This document shows, in pieces, positions 37,601-49,632 of a stretch of DNA of 64,000 bases (within the stretch, counting starts at the first letter, position 1; each line of letters begins with the position of its first letter). Position numbers and translations under genes: made by a program. The notes under the pieces are model-generated. The model was not told the DNA's origin. It made no database searches and saw nothing but the letters and a program-made list of their open reading frames with translations. This DNA is from Mugil cephalus (lineage: Eukaryota > Chordata > Actinopteri > Mugiliformes > Mugilidae). The stretch covers positions 8,946,591 through 9,010,590 of the forward strand of contig NC_061776.1 of NCBI RefSeq assembly GCF_022458985.1, in the 5' to 3' direction.

Positions 37601-40600
37601 TTCAGCGGTGAAATCAAGATCCGGCGCTGATTCATAAAATCTTTGGATGGATTTATATATTTATTTTTAAGATTTATTATTTATATTTCTTTTAAATTCT
37701 GAGACCTGAGCTTTAGTTTGGTATGCATTTCTAATTTCTACATTTCTCTGTAGTTAGTAGGATTACAAGACCTATAGAAACTAAGCATCGTTTTTGAACA
37801 GAAGTAGTTTTTGGAAGGAATAATGTCCCCATGTATGGACATGGGGATTATTTCAGTCAATATTATAATAAAGTCACCAAAATATGAAAACAAAATATAA
37901 AACTGTCAACTTTCATTTGAACTTTGATGTGCAAAGACATGATTGTAAATAATAAAGTCCCAACATCCTCAATCGAGTAGTTAGCGAAGTTATAGCTCGT
38001 TACTACTGATAGAATTTGCATGTTATATTAAGATAGAAAAGTTAATAATTATAAAGAAATTAGTTTAAACTGTAAAATTTGATGAGGTTTTGCACCTTGT
38101 CCACTTTGATCACGTGATCGGCTGCAGAATGAACGCCCGCTATCATGGTTTTACACCAGCTAGTATCTAGTTACGAGGACAAAAGTTTAAATGAAGCAGA
38201 ATTAGAAGCTGACACAAACCCTAAAACTTAATGTCCCCACATGAGGACGTAGGGTCTCAGGACAAATCTTTGACACATACAAGATGTAAAACTAGAAGTA
38301 AAATATTGTGGAAATACCACAAATCTATGAAACCAGTGAGTAAATTAGTTTTACTTTTAAGTATAATTGTTTTAAATATCTCTAATTGACTTGTTATTGA
38401 ACCGTATTGATGAAGGAGCTCTCTTTTAAAAGCATTAAATAGCTCTTTCCCCGGGTTGATACTGAACAGATGGCAGGTCCTTTTGGCTTGCCCTTTTTCC
38501 ATGTGGGTATCAAGGCTTTTGCTCAGTGGGGGGTGTCGTATCCGTTGGCGTGAGTCAGGGGCATCAGAGGCTGTCGGTGCAATCTTTTGACACCGCTCTC
38601 TGCTGCCAAGCTACACCCTCGGTGTGAACGCCTGGGAGGGAGCTGCGTCGAAAGGGAAGCAGCTTAAAGCGGCCGGCAGCCTTGGTAACCGGCCGTAGGC
38701 GTCTGTTGCTGTTCCTCCCACACCGCTCTTGGGTAATGCAATGCCCTGAGTGGAGGGGTTTGTTATGGAAAAAGAAAGAAATGAGAGTGAGCATAGACAT
38801 CAACCTCCTCCTCTTCTTCTTCTACTAATTGTTCTTCTTCTACCTCCTTTCACTTCTGCCTTCTCCTGCAGTGGCCTCCCTCTATTATAATCTCCTTCTT
38901 TCATAGTCTGGTAACCCAAGGCAACCAATGAGCAGCTCCCGTTTGTCCTCAGTGGAAAATGGAAAAAAAAAAAAAAAAGGGCCCAAACAAGAGAGGAATC
39001 GCTGCCAGAAGCTGATTGGGTGCACAAAGGTCATCCGCCTGATGAACCAGTACGAATCAGTGTGCACAGTGCAGCCCGGAAGTCGGCCGTTAAATCCTGG
39101 ATCAGTATTTTCTCAAAGCCCTCGTAGGAAGCTTGATCCCCTCCCAGTAGAAGCTGGAGGCACGACGGCGACAAGAACAGCACGAGCTTAGTCCTCAGTT
39201 AGTAAATACAAAATTAAAGTAGAAATTATTAATAGAGTCCTCCGAGATGAGCAGAATAAATGATTCACGGCCTTCAGAGCCCCCCCCTCTCCCCTGGTCT
39301 GTGTTCAAAGTGCTGTTAAATCCGTCCACTTGTGTATCGAGTTCATGTGTATCACGTTTCCCTCGAGTCTGGTTTATGCAAGACGCCACAAGGTGTGGAG
39401 TCAGGTTTACTAGGGTGACCAGATTTGTGACAAAGAGGAATATTCTCCTTTTTGCTATGTATCTGGTGTCATTTCTATCTTATGTTGAGGTCGCAAAATC
39501 TTTGGTTGATTAGACTTTTTTTTTTTGTATTTTTTAAAGTTTCCCACACAAATTTAAATATCTTTATATATACATCAACAAAATTCAGCATGTTTTCGTA
39601 TGTTAGTATTTTAGCTACGTTTAAAGTTAAAGCTGTCAACAAAATAATTATATGTATATAAAATAGAAAATAATTGACATTTTTAACTTTAAACATAATA
39701 TTTGAACCTGTGTATTATTTGAATAGATGACTATTGAATGCAAAATGATAATAATAATGTATATTTATAAATAGCACTAGTTTAATATAGAACACATATA
39801 GTAGGTAGGGGGTCCCTACTTAATCTCTCCATCAGTTTTAGGGTCTTTGGTCTGAAAAACATTGAAGACCTCTGGTCTAGATGTTCATTTAATGAGTGGC
39901 TTCTACTTTAGCTAATAGCTGGAAATGTCTGCTTTTTTCCCAGTAAGGGTCCTAGGGTGGTTGGGTTTTTTTAATGGTTTAATGATAAAAATAAATAAAC
40001 AAATCCTGGAAAAGTTTGAAATTCAGCCCGGACACATTTTTAGGTCTCAAAAAAAGAGGACATGTCTGGGAGAAGGAGGACGCCTGGTCACCCTAGGTTT
40101 GCACATTTCAGGCAACAGCTCCGCTGAATGCACCGACACACTCACACTGGGGACGCCGTGGGGTGGGAGAGGACAGGACCGAATAACTTAGCTGCTGCAA
40201 TAAAAAGACAGAGCTTCCTGGTGATTCCTGTTTTTAGCAGTGTGACACAGCACTCTGGTGTCTGCATCTTTTTTTATTTTTGAATCAGGCTCCATTTATA
40301 TGCTGTTGCTAAAAACACCAGTCGTTTTTTTTTTCTGGTGGCGTTTAAAAGACATGGATTCTTCCGAGTGTTTCTCTCAGTTTAAGAGCTATTTTTATAC
40401 TTACTTATTAATACTTAAATACCTATTTAAAAGCTTTCGTGTTGATTCATCAAATAGTAATTCTTCATTAAGCCTCATGTACTTTACTTACCCGCTGCAT
40501 TTCTTTCGTACAGATCCTGTTCTGCACCCTCAACACTCACAAGATCGACATGGAGAAGCTGCTCGGGGGTCAGATCGGCCTGGAGGATTTTATCTTCGCC

Positions 40601-43600
40601 CACATTAAAGGGATCAAGAAGGAGGTGGAGATCTATAAAGCTGAAGACGCCCTGGGCCTCACAATCACCGACAACGGAGCAGGATATGCTTTCATAAAGG
40701 TGAGGAGGAGAGGGCACGTTTCACGCCGAAATAGCTCAGTTGGGAGAGCGTTAGACTGAAGATCTAAAGGTCCCTGGTTCGATCCCGGGTTTCGGCAGGT
40801 TGAAGATCTTTTTGGGAGGTCGTGGTTAAGGCTCTCATGGGCAAGTCTGAATATACACACTTTTGGGGGAACAAATTGAAAGAAAATGTTGAGAAACGCA
40901 TCATACATGCATGTGGAACAAAAATAAATAAAATATTACCTTAATCCGACTTTAACTGGACAATTTAAGTGCATGTAAACACGTTAGTCGGAGTTCTCCT
41001 TAGACACCCTGATAATCTGTTTGGAAATGATTTTCTATGGCATGTATATGCCTAATCGGACTTTAACAAGTCTAACAATGGTGTGTGCTTGCTCCACAAG
41101 CCCGTCAAAGGCAGAAGAAGGTAGAAGAAGAAGGTGAACAGAGTCGGTAGCAGGACCGTCTCAGGGATAGTGCATATCTTATCTGCACCATAAGCATCAC
41201 ACGAGATTAAAAAAAGCTTGTTTGAAATGCAGGTCTACCACAATATCGACTCCAGTTCTTTATTATATGATGTAATAACCTCCTGAAAAGACACATATCG
41301 CCACCTAGTGTGGAGGAGGAGGACATGTTCCCGTCAGATACTTGATTTTCTCTGTTCCATGTAAATTTGGACAAGGACCACGTTCAGAAAGTCGACTCCA
41401 TTAAGCTGTATCATAACATTATGATGGTAATGCAGTCATTTGCCACTTCATGAGGTACACTAGTGAAAACTAATGTATTATAATATAACAGTCCTGCATT
41501 AAATCTTAGCTTCATGAAAGATGGACTTAGCGTTTTATAGTTCAGTGTTAAATTGACGCAGAATCTACTCCGATAGTTCAGCCCCTATGCAGACCATAAC
41601 ACTGTAACTAACGTCCACCTCCCCAGAAATGTAACTCAAGAGTTGTGACTGGTCCCCTTGCTAGTAGCACTTTCATATTTCCGGCTGCTTCTCCATCTCC
41701 GCAAGTTTCAAATTGATTGAAGATGAAACACGTTGAGGAAAGTTAAACTGGGGAAGTTTGAAGATACAAACATTTGTACAAATCGTCCTCGGCAAAATTT
41801 TGGCAAAAGCAGGAAGTAGAAACAAACATGAAGCTGACTGGTTAAAAAAAAAAAAAAAGACACAGCGCTAACTAGTGTTTGGGTGGTGTTATTACAGAGT
41901 GAACCAGACTGAGGAGCACACAAGTATAAATGTTTCACACTGGCGTAGGCTACGTGGGTAAGTTACAGTGTCTGTGTCTGGCATTATCCTAAAGGAGTCT
42001 TTAGTCTTACACTATTGATCCACAAGGGAAATTTATTGACCCCAGTAGCTCAGTTGCACATAGAAACACTCTTGAAATCCACTATAATGTTCTGTATTTG
42101 TTCAAAATAAGTGAGAAAGCTGTTAACAGCACCACAAACTACATCCTCCAAAATGATCACACTGTTAAATTACCACCTTTCTGACGCTATTTCAACATAA
42201 ACTATAAACACTATAGAGATTTAGTGAGTTTAGTCAATAAAATACAGGTTATGTGTCAAAATCAGACAATCAGATGTGCTTTTATTCACCAAGAAACTTT
42301 CTAATCTCGCTGACCTTCTTCCACTCCATTGACTACATATTCAGTCTCAGTCCATAGTTCAGTGCGGTATGTAGCGGCGTGTGTTGGTGGATCCTGCTAT
42401 AATAATGAGCTCATCAATTTACAGTCTCTTGTAATGTTGCCTCTTGAAACCAAACTGCTCACATGTGCCATCCTGTGATGCTGAACCAGCACTGCATCCT
42501 GATCACCTGACCCTCTCTGAAGGGTTCTGTTTAAGTGTCTCTTAAACTTCTTTAAGACATGCTTTATTTTAGTTGAGTCAGTTCAGTTGAGTCAGTTCAG
42601 ATTTAATTGTTTCCTCCTCTCACGTCTTCATTTATCCTCCTGAGACCTGAGCTTTTGTTTGGTATGCATTTTTAATTTCGCTTTATTTACGATTAGTAGG
42701 ACCTAAGAACGATAAAGAACTAAGCATCGTCTTTGAGCAGGAAGTAGTTTTTGGAAAAAATTATGTCCTCATGTGTGGACGCTGGGATTATTTTGTATAA
42801 TATTATTAATATAAATTTAACAGCAATATTACAATAAAGTCACCAATGTGTATTGAAATATAAAACTGTTACTCTGTAACATTGCAAATAATGAAGTCCC
42901 AACATCCTCAATCGAGTTCTTGCTAATTAGCGAAGTTATAGCTCGTTACTATTGACAGAATTTTTGGTCATGTTAAATTAGAAATGTTAATGAGCATAAA
43001 TAAACTGTACAATTGAGGTTTTATTACCTTTTATACTTTTATACCTTGATAAAAGTCTAAATGAAGCAGAATAAGCTGCCATAAACCTAGAACTTAACGT
43101 CCCCATATGAGGACACAGGATCTCAGGAGGTTAAACCTTCAGCTTGTGAAGTCTAAATCGGGACCTACACTACAAAAAAGTCATTTTAAGATCCTTGTAT
43201 CAAAGAAATACATCTTATATTTTGTTCTAGAGACTACAACTTGGTGCTTTTAGTGCTCTACATTATTATGTTTTTATTGTTTTAATGTTTTAATAGTTTT
43301 TATTGTTTCATAGCTTTTAATTGTTTTGTGTCTTATGCTCTTATTTTACCCATGTTCAGCACTTTGTCTCGGCTGTAGTCATCGTTTAAAGTGCTATATA
43401 ATTAAAGCTGAGTTTAAGTTGAGAACTTTGTGCTTATTTTAAGAATTTTTTGGCAAGTTTTTTTTCTGTACATTCTTAATAATTCTTTACTCCTTCTGTG
43501 CAATAAATTGTTGAACAGAGAACTTTATATAGTTTTAAAGAAGTGGGAAAGTTTTAAAATGATCAGCAAAATACTGTTTTGTTTTTCAAAAGCAGAACAA

Positions 43601-46567
43601 TTGTTCAAAAGGTTGCATTTGCATCACAAATGTTTCCTCCCTTCCTTAAAGCTCTTGAAGGTTCATTCATAAACTCCCTCTGTCTCCCTCAGTCCTCCTT
43701 TTAAAGGCTTTCTGCCGTCTTGTAATTCGTTCTTTCCGTCTTTATCTCTCTCCGTGGCAGCGCATCAAAGAGGGCAGCGTTGCAGACGGGGTGAAGGTGA
43801 TCTGCGTGGGCGACCACATAGAGAGCATTAACGGACGCCACATCGTCGGGACGCGACATTACGAGGTGGCCCGCATGCTGAAAGAGCTGCCCCGAGACAA
43901 ATCCTTCACCCTGAGGCTGGTGGAGCCGATGAAGGCCTTCGGTGAGTCAGAAAACCAGGTGGAAGTGAAAGTGGAGGTGATTGATGCTCGCGCTGATTCA
44001 GAGACGAATGAGCGTCAGCGTGTTGCATAACTCACCCACAGTTAGTTGGTGCAAAGTCTCTAAAAGGAAAGTGAGGGTGCGTTGGAGAGAATTACATGAA
44101 TCGTTTTCATCAGTTAAAACTTTTTCTTGTCGCTGAAGAAAGTTCTTGGTGACTTTAACTTTGTTGTTATTGCTTCCACGCACAAATTATTCATCAAAAT
44201 GGTGATCAAGCATCTTGAGTCAGTACACACAAAAGCCAACCTGCCTTTTGTGCTACAAAATATTGGAAAATGAGTGTACTTTATTAAGCGAAGCAAAAAA
44301 CCTTTCTAATCATTCATTTAGTCATTTCAATAGATTACACTTATTAAATATGATATTTGTTCACGTTTGTGTCTTAATTTATCACTTATTAGTATACGTA
44401 ACTTGAAGTTAAAGTGCGCAAATTTTAGGATTAAGTAACATTTATTGATGATTACCTTTGTCTTCAGTTCATGCCAGCTGATTGTGCTGCCTGTCGTGGT
44501 TACGGTTGCATAAGTCACCCACAGTTAGTTGGTGCAAAGTCTCTTAAAATAAAATGAGGGTACGTTCAAATGAATTTCATGAATTGTTTTCATCGGTTTT
44601 AACTTGTTCTTGTTGCTAAAGAAAGTTACTTTATTAAGACGGAAGCAAAAAAACGTTCTGCAATCATTCATTATTTTAGTCATTTTAGTAGATTGCACCT
44701 ATTAAATATGATATTTGCACATGTATGTGTCTTTGGGAGTGTCTTAGATAATAAAAAATACAGACGTTTTTGTTTGCATCACTTATTAATATACGTAACT
44801 TGAAATAAAAGTGCGCAAATTGTAGGTTATGGATTAAGTAAAACTCAGATGCTTTGGAATCAAATGACTCAGGTGTTCAAAACCTTAGTTATAGTTATGG
44901 TTGAGTTACAGTCACAGTTAAAATGACAGTTTTCTAATCTCGAAGGCTATTTTCAGATTAAATTTAAACTCTGTATTCTGTACATATGCCATAAATTAGA
45001 CCGATGCTGTGCCATGCTTTGCGCGTTTCCCCGCAGCTGACAGCACTTGCACGCTTGAAAATAAACATGCATTTATAGGACGCCTGCCTCAACCAGCTGA
45101 GCTATGGGGGCGCTCCATGAAGAGACTGTAATCCTCACTGCAGCGCTGTTTACGACCTGCAGAATCATCAGATGAAGACCCAGAAGAATGAATATATTAA
45201 TGATGTTTCTACCTATGCTTGCAGGCTTTATGTCAGTGGCTTATGGTTTACACTCAGCTGCTCTCAAATTGTAATGTTCTTCGTACTGATTTGAGATAAA
45301 AATGGTGTTTGTCGACAAATTCAGGTGGACACGGGCAGATTTTTATGCTTCCACCTCTTACAGCTTTCTTATCTTACAGAGAAAAATAAGAAAACACTTC
45401 ACTGGTTCGTTGTCCTGCTGCAGAATCAGTTTGTGTATCGTATCAGATGTCACCTCGACAGCTAAACATCTGGTGCTGTTCTGTGTATTTAAGCAAAACA
45501 GTCCACATTAATGTTTATTAACTTACAATATAGATGAGACATGAGGCGTGAGTTTAAGTAATTTCTCGGGCACAAATGTTAAATATTTCACTGATAGATG
45601 GATTTCAGTCTGGAAATTGTGTCTTCTGTGAATATTAAAGTGAAAACGACCTTCATGAAAAATAAAGCTGGTTTCGTTAAGAAAAGGATAGACTATGCCT
45701 TTGTTAAAGGAGATGGAACTTATTTTTAAAACCTTTTCAATCGTATTTTTTTAGATGAAAACACCACAATATATATTTTTTAATGGTTGGGAATTTATTG
45801 CAATCACACACAATCTGCAGGAATCTCTGATATTGATAATAAAACAGTCTTTTAGAAAATGTTCTCTGTAACGTTGTCCTCTCCTCGTTGACAGATATGC
45901 TCGAGCCGAGGTCGAAGGGCGCCAAGCCTGCTAGTGAAAACAAGGTTGGCACAGGGAAGGGGACTCTGAGACTGCGCTCCAAAGGACCAGCTACCGTAGA
46001 GGATGAGGTACTGTTCTCTGACGATGCTATCCTCTCCTGGAGACTAGAGATGAAACCATAATATATAATAAGAGGAAAGAGGGCTGATGTCGAGTTGTTT
46101 GTGTGTTTCCAGCCGACGGAATTTGAGGAGAAAGCTGTGAAGAAAGTAGACGACCTCCTGGAGAGCTACATGGGCATCAGAGACACTGAACTCGGTGAGA
46201 ATATGCAATAAACCCTGTATTCAACAGCCTTATTTACACCTGACTACTGTTACCTGGGAACCTCTAGTGATTCATAATAACCACGTGCAAATAGGGGCAA
46301 GGACTTCACGATACAATACGTATCACGATAGTTGAGTCACATTGCGATACATTGTTGTCATATTCTACACAGTTTACTGAGAATTTTTAAATGCAACCTA
46401 AAATACAAGTTATATATATATACGTCAGCCATAATTATTTACCTACTCGCTCAAGAATTGTAGAAACTGAAAAGTATGGAAAGCAAATTGGGTACAAATT
46501 TAAAAAAAAAAAAAGAAAAAGAACCTTAAAACCAAAATCTCAAAGTATGATGTGATGGATGACATGC

Positions 46568-46603
<36 letters not shown>

Positions 46604-49024
46604 CAGTTTTCCAAAGTATTGTATTGGCTTTTATTTACTGATGACGTAAATAAGCATCTACCGTAATCTGGCCCCTAGCATGAATTTTACACAGAAGATT
46701 TAACTTTCCAATGAAAATAACATCTATACCTAATTAGAATTTAGAAAGAGAAATGGACAGGACACAACACGAGACCAAGAATAAAACAGCAGACAGCAGT
46801 GAACCCAAATTCTTTTTTTTTGAAGGATAGTTTATTAAACGTGAGCTTTTTTAGTTACTTATTCTTCTTCGCACAGATTTTTAAAGCAAATGGAAAAAAA
46901 ACTAGAGTTGTCGTACTTGCAGGTCTTTGTGTTATGTTACTAGTTTGGCCCACTTCAAGATCAGACTGGGCTGCTTGTGGCCCCCTCTGTCACACTGAGA
47001 AAGGTGTAGTAGTGTAAAAGGTATAGTGTTTACCTCTGACATGCCGTGGAGGGGAAGCAGAATTCTGACATGTCTGTAATTTGTGCAACAATGTTTACAC
47101 GTCCCTTTGTTTGTCTATTCACTGTGAGTACGGCTACTGAAGTTAGGAGGTTCTGTTTCTGTGTCAGAGATCATTTTCAAGGCTGTAGTTGGCGGTGAAC
47201 CACCAACACGGATCTGTTTCTATTATGATGTAATCTGGCCTCACACAGATTAATAGAAGCACAGGTCAGTTTAATGGGAGGCCGTTGGTTAGGCTGCATT
47301 AGTGTGGCTGGATGTAAAAATGCACGCAGAGTTAGTTTCTATTAATCATCTGTACAAAGTGCCAGTAAATAGCTAATTAAGCTAATTTCCAGCTGTAGTC
47401 CCCAGCCAGGTGGTGAAGGGTTTCATAATAGAAATATTATCAACACAGGTTAAAAAGGGGAAAGCATAAAAAAGCAGCAGTAATTTACAAATACAATACA
47501 GGCCAAACAAGCACAGACGAGACACAGTAGTGCACATATAAAAAAAACAACAGCACAGAAAGCATGCATCAAGCATGGAGTTGGCCATTAGAGCCCAGTA
47601 GCATCAGAATCACACGTGCACTCCCTCGTAGCACAGCAAAATTCATGCATCAAATAAGCAGCATGTGCAATATCAAGCAGCACGAAACCATTTACAAAAC
47701 AACCATATGAGGACACAGTAACATAGATGGAAGAGCAGCAGCTAGGAACATCGTCTGCGGCCTCTCTCTAAAAACTACCCCACGATTCAGTCGCATGCTG
47801 CTGTCCACCCAAACATTTATTTATTGACTTAGTGTCCTGGCACAGTCTGTGGAAAAATTGGTTTCAGACATCGGTTCAGAGCCGAGCCAGACAAAATATG
47901 AACATGTGGGCAGAGGGGACCAAAACGTTTACATGGTCAATATTCGGTCAGAGTAGAGGTTCAATGATGAGCTGGTTCTGTTCACTGTGAGGCATCAAAA
48001 CTACTGGAAATACCTCACTTTGCACCTTGCAGTTAAATTTGTTTACAGTGGAGAAGGACTAATTGGTTGGAGGACTGTTCAGTGGGTGTCCTCAATTGAA
48101 ACATGCCCCATAATAAAACCCAAATGTGTCCAAAAAAGCCTTTAATTAAAAAAAAAAAAAGGCAACTGGACTTTTCTGAGAAGACGTTTCACTACTCATT
48201 CGAGTATCTTCTTCAGTTCTAAGGGACTCGTGGGAAGTTGAGGTTTAAATAAAAACATCTGTGGGTGTAGCCCATCAGAAACTCGCTCAACTTGTTTCTG
48301 TAAGAACCAGAAACTGGTGCAATTAGCGTCCTTCAGCAGCTGGATACTTACTACTACTTGTCCCTGTCCTCTTTCCCAATGAATTGTGATCTAGCGAAGC
48401 CATTAGCAGTCAGAGGCTCTGGTCTCAAGGTGTAAATAGAAACATCTTCGGGACAGAAGTTAAGACTGTTTTGTAAATTAATCTCAGTCCACCTCTTGTT
48501 TAGAGAAACAATTTCTAATCTGACATAGGTGGCTTCCTTTACTCATGGAACCATGTTCTCTGGCTAAGATTTGGACGTTGTGTTTATTTTCATATTTTTT
48601 AGTTGTTCCTAAACCTTATTTGTGTGCATGCTAGAGATTCTTCCTTTTATTATTTTATTATTTAAAACATATATATATACATATTACCCATACTATCTCA
48701 GGTGCTACATGTCTAACGAATAAATGCCAGGTCCAAAAAGTTCCCCAGCAGAACACTGACTTGTCACAAGATGTTATTTACTTCTCCCGTCCCGTGGTCA
48801 TAATTTTATGGCTGGTTAAAGATCTGAGGATTTTTTTTAAATGTCTGATGAAACTTGCTCTTTCCCCTCCAGCTGCTACGATGGTCGAGGTCGGCCGTGA
48901 CAAGAAGAACCCAGATGAATTCGCCATGGCGCTGGACGAGACCCTCGGAGACTTCGCCTTTCCCGACGAGTTTGTCTTTGACGTCTGGGGGGCCATTGGA
49001 GACGCCAAGCAGGGGAGATTTTAA
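26912..49024 (+). CDS. gipc2: GIPC family PDZ-domain adaptor 2, 6 exons
   Basis: Exons 26912-27187, 40514-40699, 43761-43941, 45895-46007, 46113-46194 and 48873-49024 give 329 residues in frame (human GIPC2: 315). Start [12 protein letters not shown]. The N-terminal GH1 region contains [19 protein letters not shown]. The PDZ domain (about residues 125-210, exons 2-3) has [18 protein letters not shown] and [17 protein letters not shown]. The C-terminal GH2 region, known to bind myosin VI in this family, has [23 protein letters not shown] and [23 protein letters not shown] proteins link receptors such as GLUT1, integrins and neuropilin to endosomal trafficking. Intron 1 is 13.3 kb. The dnajb4 neighbour favours gipc2 over gipc1/3. 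A GC-rich promoter precedes the ATG (26480-26800). Confidence 0.95.
30069..30690 (-). mobile_element. TTAA-type miniature transposon, copy B (inverted, rearranged)
   Basis: Starts with TAATCTCCTGAGTCCCGGCG and runs in inverse orientation. The motif GACCCTGCGTCCTCATATGG occurs again from 30259, and CCACATATGAGGACATTG appears twice near 30471 and 30596, so this is a composite or internally duplicated copy. Confidence 0.6.
34214..34560 (+). pseudogene. Tc1/mariner transposase fragment
   Basis: The frame starting at 34214 encodes [20 protein letters not shown], then [18 protein letters not shown] and [13 protein letters not shown]. These resemble the DNA-binding domain and linker of fish Tc1 transposases in order. 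The rest of the transposase, including the catalytic DDE region, is absent, so it is a dead fragment. Confidence 0.75.
35168..35194. repeat. (GT)n dinucleotide run
   Basis: A short, slightly interrupted GT repeat in gipc2 intron 1, preceded by other TGTGTTT-rich sequence from about 35140. Confidence 0.8.
36387..36747. mobile_element. hAT-like miniature element with near-perfect 8-bp target duplication
   Basis: Inverted ends TAGGGGTGGG / CCACCCCTA are flanked by GTTATCAT (36379-36386) and GTTATTAT (36748-36755), a 7-of-8 match as expected of hAT target-site duplications. The interior has a TA run (36534-36554) and ATCGTATCGTGA-type palindromes. Non-coding. Confidence 0.75.
37692..38262 (+). 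mobile_element. TTAA-type miniature transposon, copy C
   Basis: Begins TTAAATTCTGAGACCTGAGC and ends ATGTCCCCACATGAGGACGT then AGGGTCTCAGGAC. The interior matches copies A and D (AAGTCCCAACATCCTCAATC, AATGAAGCAGAATTAG). Longer than copy A, so it is closer to the parent. Confidence 0.7.
39700..39880 (-). repeat. Unclassified interspersed repeat, further copy
   Basis: TTGAACCTGTGTATTATTTG through AATCTCTCCATCAGTTTTAG and GAAGACCTCTGGTC is the reverse complement of the family seen at 14462-14850. It lies near the end of gipc2 intron 1. Confidence 0.7.
40725..40797 (+). tRNA. tRNA-Phe (anticodon GAA)
   Basis: A complete 73-nt cloverleaf: acceptor GCCGAAA pairs with TTTCGGC, discriminator A, D-arm GCTC/GAGC, anticodon stem TTAGA/TCTAA with loop CTGAAGA (GAA at 40758-40760), T-arm CCTGG/CCGGG with loop TTCGATC. 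A and B boxes are intact, no CCA is encoded and there is no intron. A T5 run at 40809-40813 fits a Pol III terminator. It lies in gipc2 intron 2, same strand, starting 25 nt after the exon 2 splice donor at 40699/40700. Confidence 0.97.
40809..40813 (+). terminator. Pol III terminator of the tRNA-Phe gene
   Basis: TTTTT begins 12 nt downstream of the tRNA 3' end, the usual distance for RNA polymerase III termination. Confidence 0.75.
40915..41060. repeat. Interspersed repeat (AATCCGACTTTAACTGGACAA family), copy 2
   Basis: ACCTTAATCCGACTTTAACT and CTAATCGGACTTTAAC match the copy in dnajb4 intron 1 (19790-20045). It begins about 120 nt downstream of the tRNA-Phe gene. Confidence 0.6.
41061..42631. 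other. gipc2 intron 2, remaining sequence without gene
   Basis: No coding or RNA gene seen. A piece near 41447-41500 (GAGGTACACTAGTGAAAA, ACAGTCCTGCATTAA) recurs near 52784-52826 and, inverted, near 30756-30800, so a further low-copy dispersed repeat is present. Confidence 0.45.
42632..43134 (+). mobile_element. TTAA-type miniature transposon, copy D
   Basis: Located in gipc2 intron 2. Ends are TTATCCTCCTGAGACCTGAG and GGATCTCAGGAGGTTAA. The interior is collinear with copy C, for example GTCCCAACATCCTCAATCGA and ATAGCTCGTTACTA. Confidence 0.75.
44022..44842. repeat. Diverged direct tandem duplication in gipc2 intron 3 (period ~483 bp)
   Basis: GTTGCATAA(C/G)TCACCCACAG begins at 44023 and again at 44505. 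Collinear matches follow, such as AGTTGGTGCAAAGTCTCT, TATTAAATATGATATTTG and AAAGTGCGCAAATT. It starts about 80 bp after exon 3. Confidence 0.8.
45071..45117 (-). repeat. tRNA-derived SINE head or tRNA-like fragment
   Basis: On the minus strand, GGAGCGCCCCCATAGCTCAG followed by CTGGTTGAGGCAGGCG resembles a tRNA 5' half with an A box. No matching T-arm/B box is seen, so this is not a functional tRNA. Confidence 0.45.
46293..46420. mobile_element. Truncated copy of the TATCGTGATAC hAT-like family
   Basis: ATAGGGGCAAGGACTTCACG followed by ATACGTATCACGATAG is the inverse of the right half of the element at 36387-36747. Only one end is visible. In gipc2 intron 5. Confidence 0.6.
46569..46603. repeat. 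(CAG)n microsatellite
   Basis: About 11-12 uninterrupted CAG triplets in gipc2 intron 5, non-coding. Confidence 0.95.
46604..48872. other. gipc2 intron 5, mostly unremarkable
   Basis: No gene is seen. A teleost-type dispersed repeat lies at about 48145-48560 (AAGACGTTTCACTACTCATT, CGAGTATCTTCTTCAGTTCT). Several 60-90 codon open frames lack recognisable features. Confidence 0.45.
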
Positions 49025-49560
49025 TTCTTAGACTGACTTCCCCCATGCACGTTCCGATACATATATACACTCACACAGACAACACTACTTCCCCAGATTA
49101 CCTCTTAAAACCCTCAGAAGCAAACTGGACAAACTTCAAGATTAACTTTTTACCATCACTTTGTCTAAAATATATATTTTTTTTGGTGTAATCTTATTCA
49201 TGTGGAATGTAGCTTTCGGACACTGGACCTTCCCCCCCAGCAAGCTGAAGAGTTGGTGATTCATTCCAGATGTTGTGTCTGAGACAGAAAAGCTTAATTT
49301 AAAAAAGCTCATAATGTAGAAAACAGGCGTCTGTCACACTGGTTATTAACATTAATGGTACGTGCACAACCTTAAATTTTTACAATCAGATTTTATAGCC
49401 GTGCAATTTTTAAATATACAGATGTATCTCAGATTTTTATAGACTTTTTGTTTTTATATATACACACATATATATATAAGTATATATATATAAATGTGGT
49501 GGCGCTGCTCATTTTATAGCAGCAGCAGCATTGTGTAATTAAAGTGATTGTAGCAATATA
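49025..49560 (+). other. gipc2: gipc2 3'UTR
   Basis: Sequence after the TAA at 49022-49024. The first plausible polyadenylation signal is ATTAAA at 49538-49543, about 515 nt downstream. TA-rich runs lie near 49456-49495. Confidence 0.5.
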
Positions 49561-49632
49561 TAACCTTCTTATTTTTCAGATCTTTTTAAATGTTAAAGAA
49601 GTCAGCTGTGACTCTTTAAAAAACCTCTTAAG

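Larger units (their letters stand above)
28621..40513. other. gipc2 intron 1 interior, transposon-rich, no gene seen
   Basis: Contains copies of the TTAA-flanked miniature element (30069-30690, 37692-38262), a Tc1 transposase remnant (34214-34560), a hAT-like miniature element (36387-36747), a GT run (35168-35194), a purine-rich GGGGA tract (33675-33715), a T-run/CTT tract (38805-38850) and an unclassified repeat (39700-39880). Open frames of 60-116 codons in it show no recognisable protein pattern. Confidence 0.6.

Noticed and set aside
40550-40759. Frame running from gipc2 exon 2 into the tRNA gene
   Set aside because: The donor AAG|GTGAGG at 40699 is strong and exon 3 joins in frame. The tail is translated tRNA sequence.
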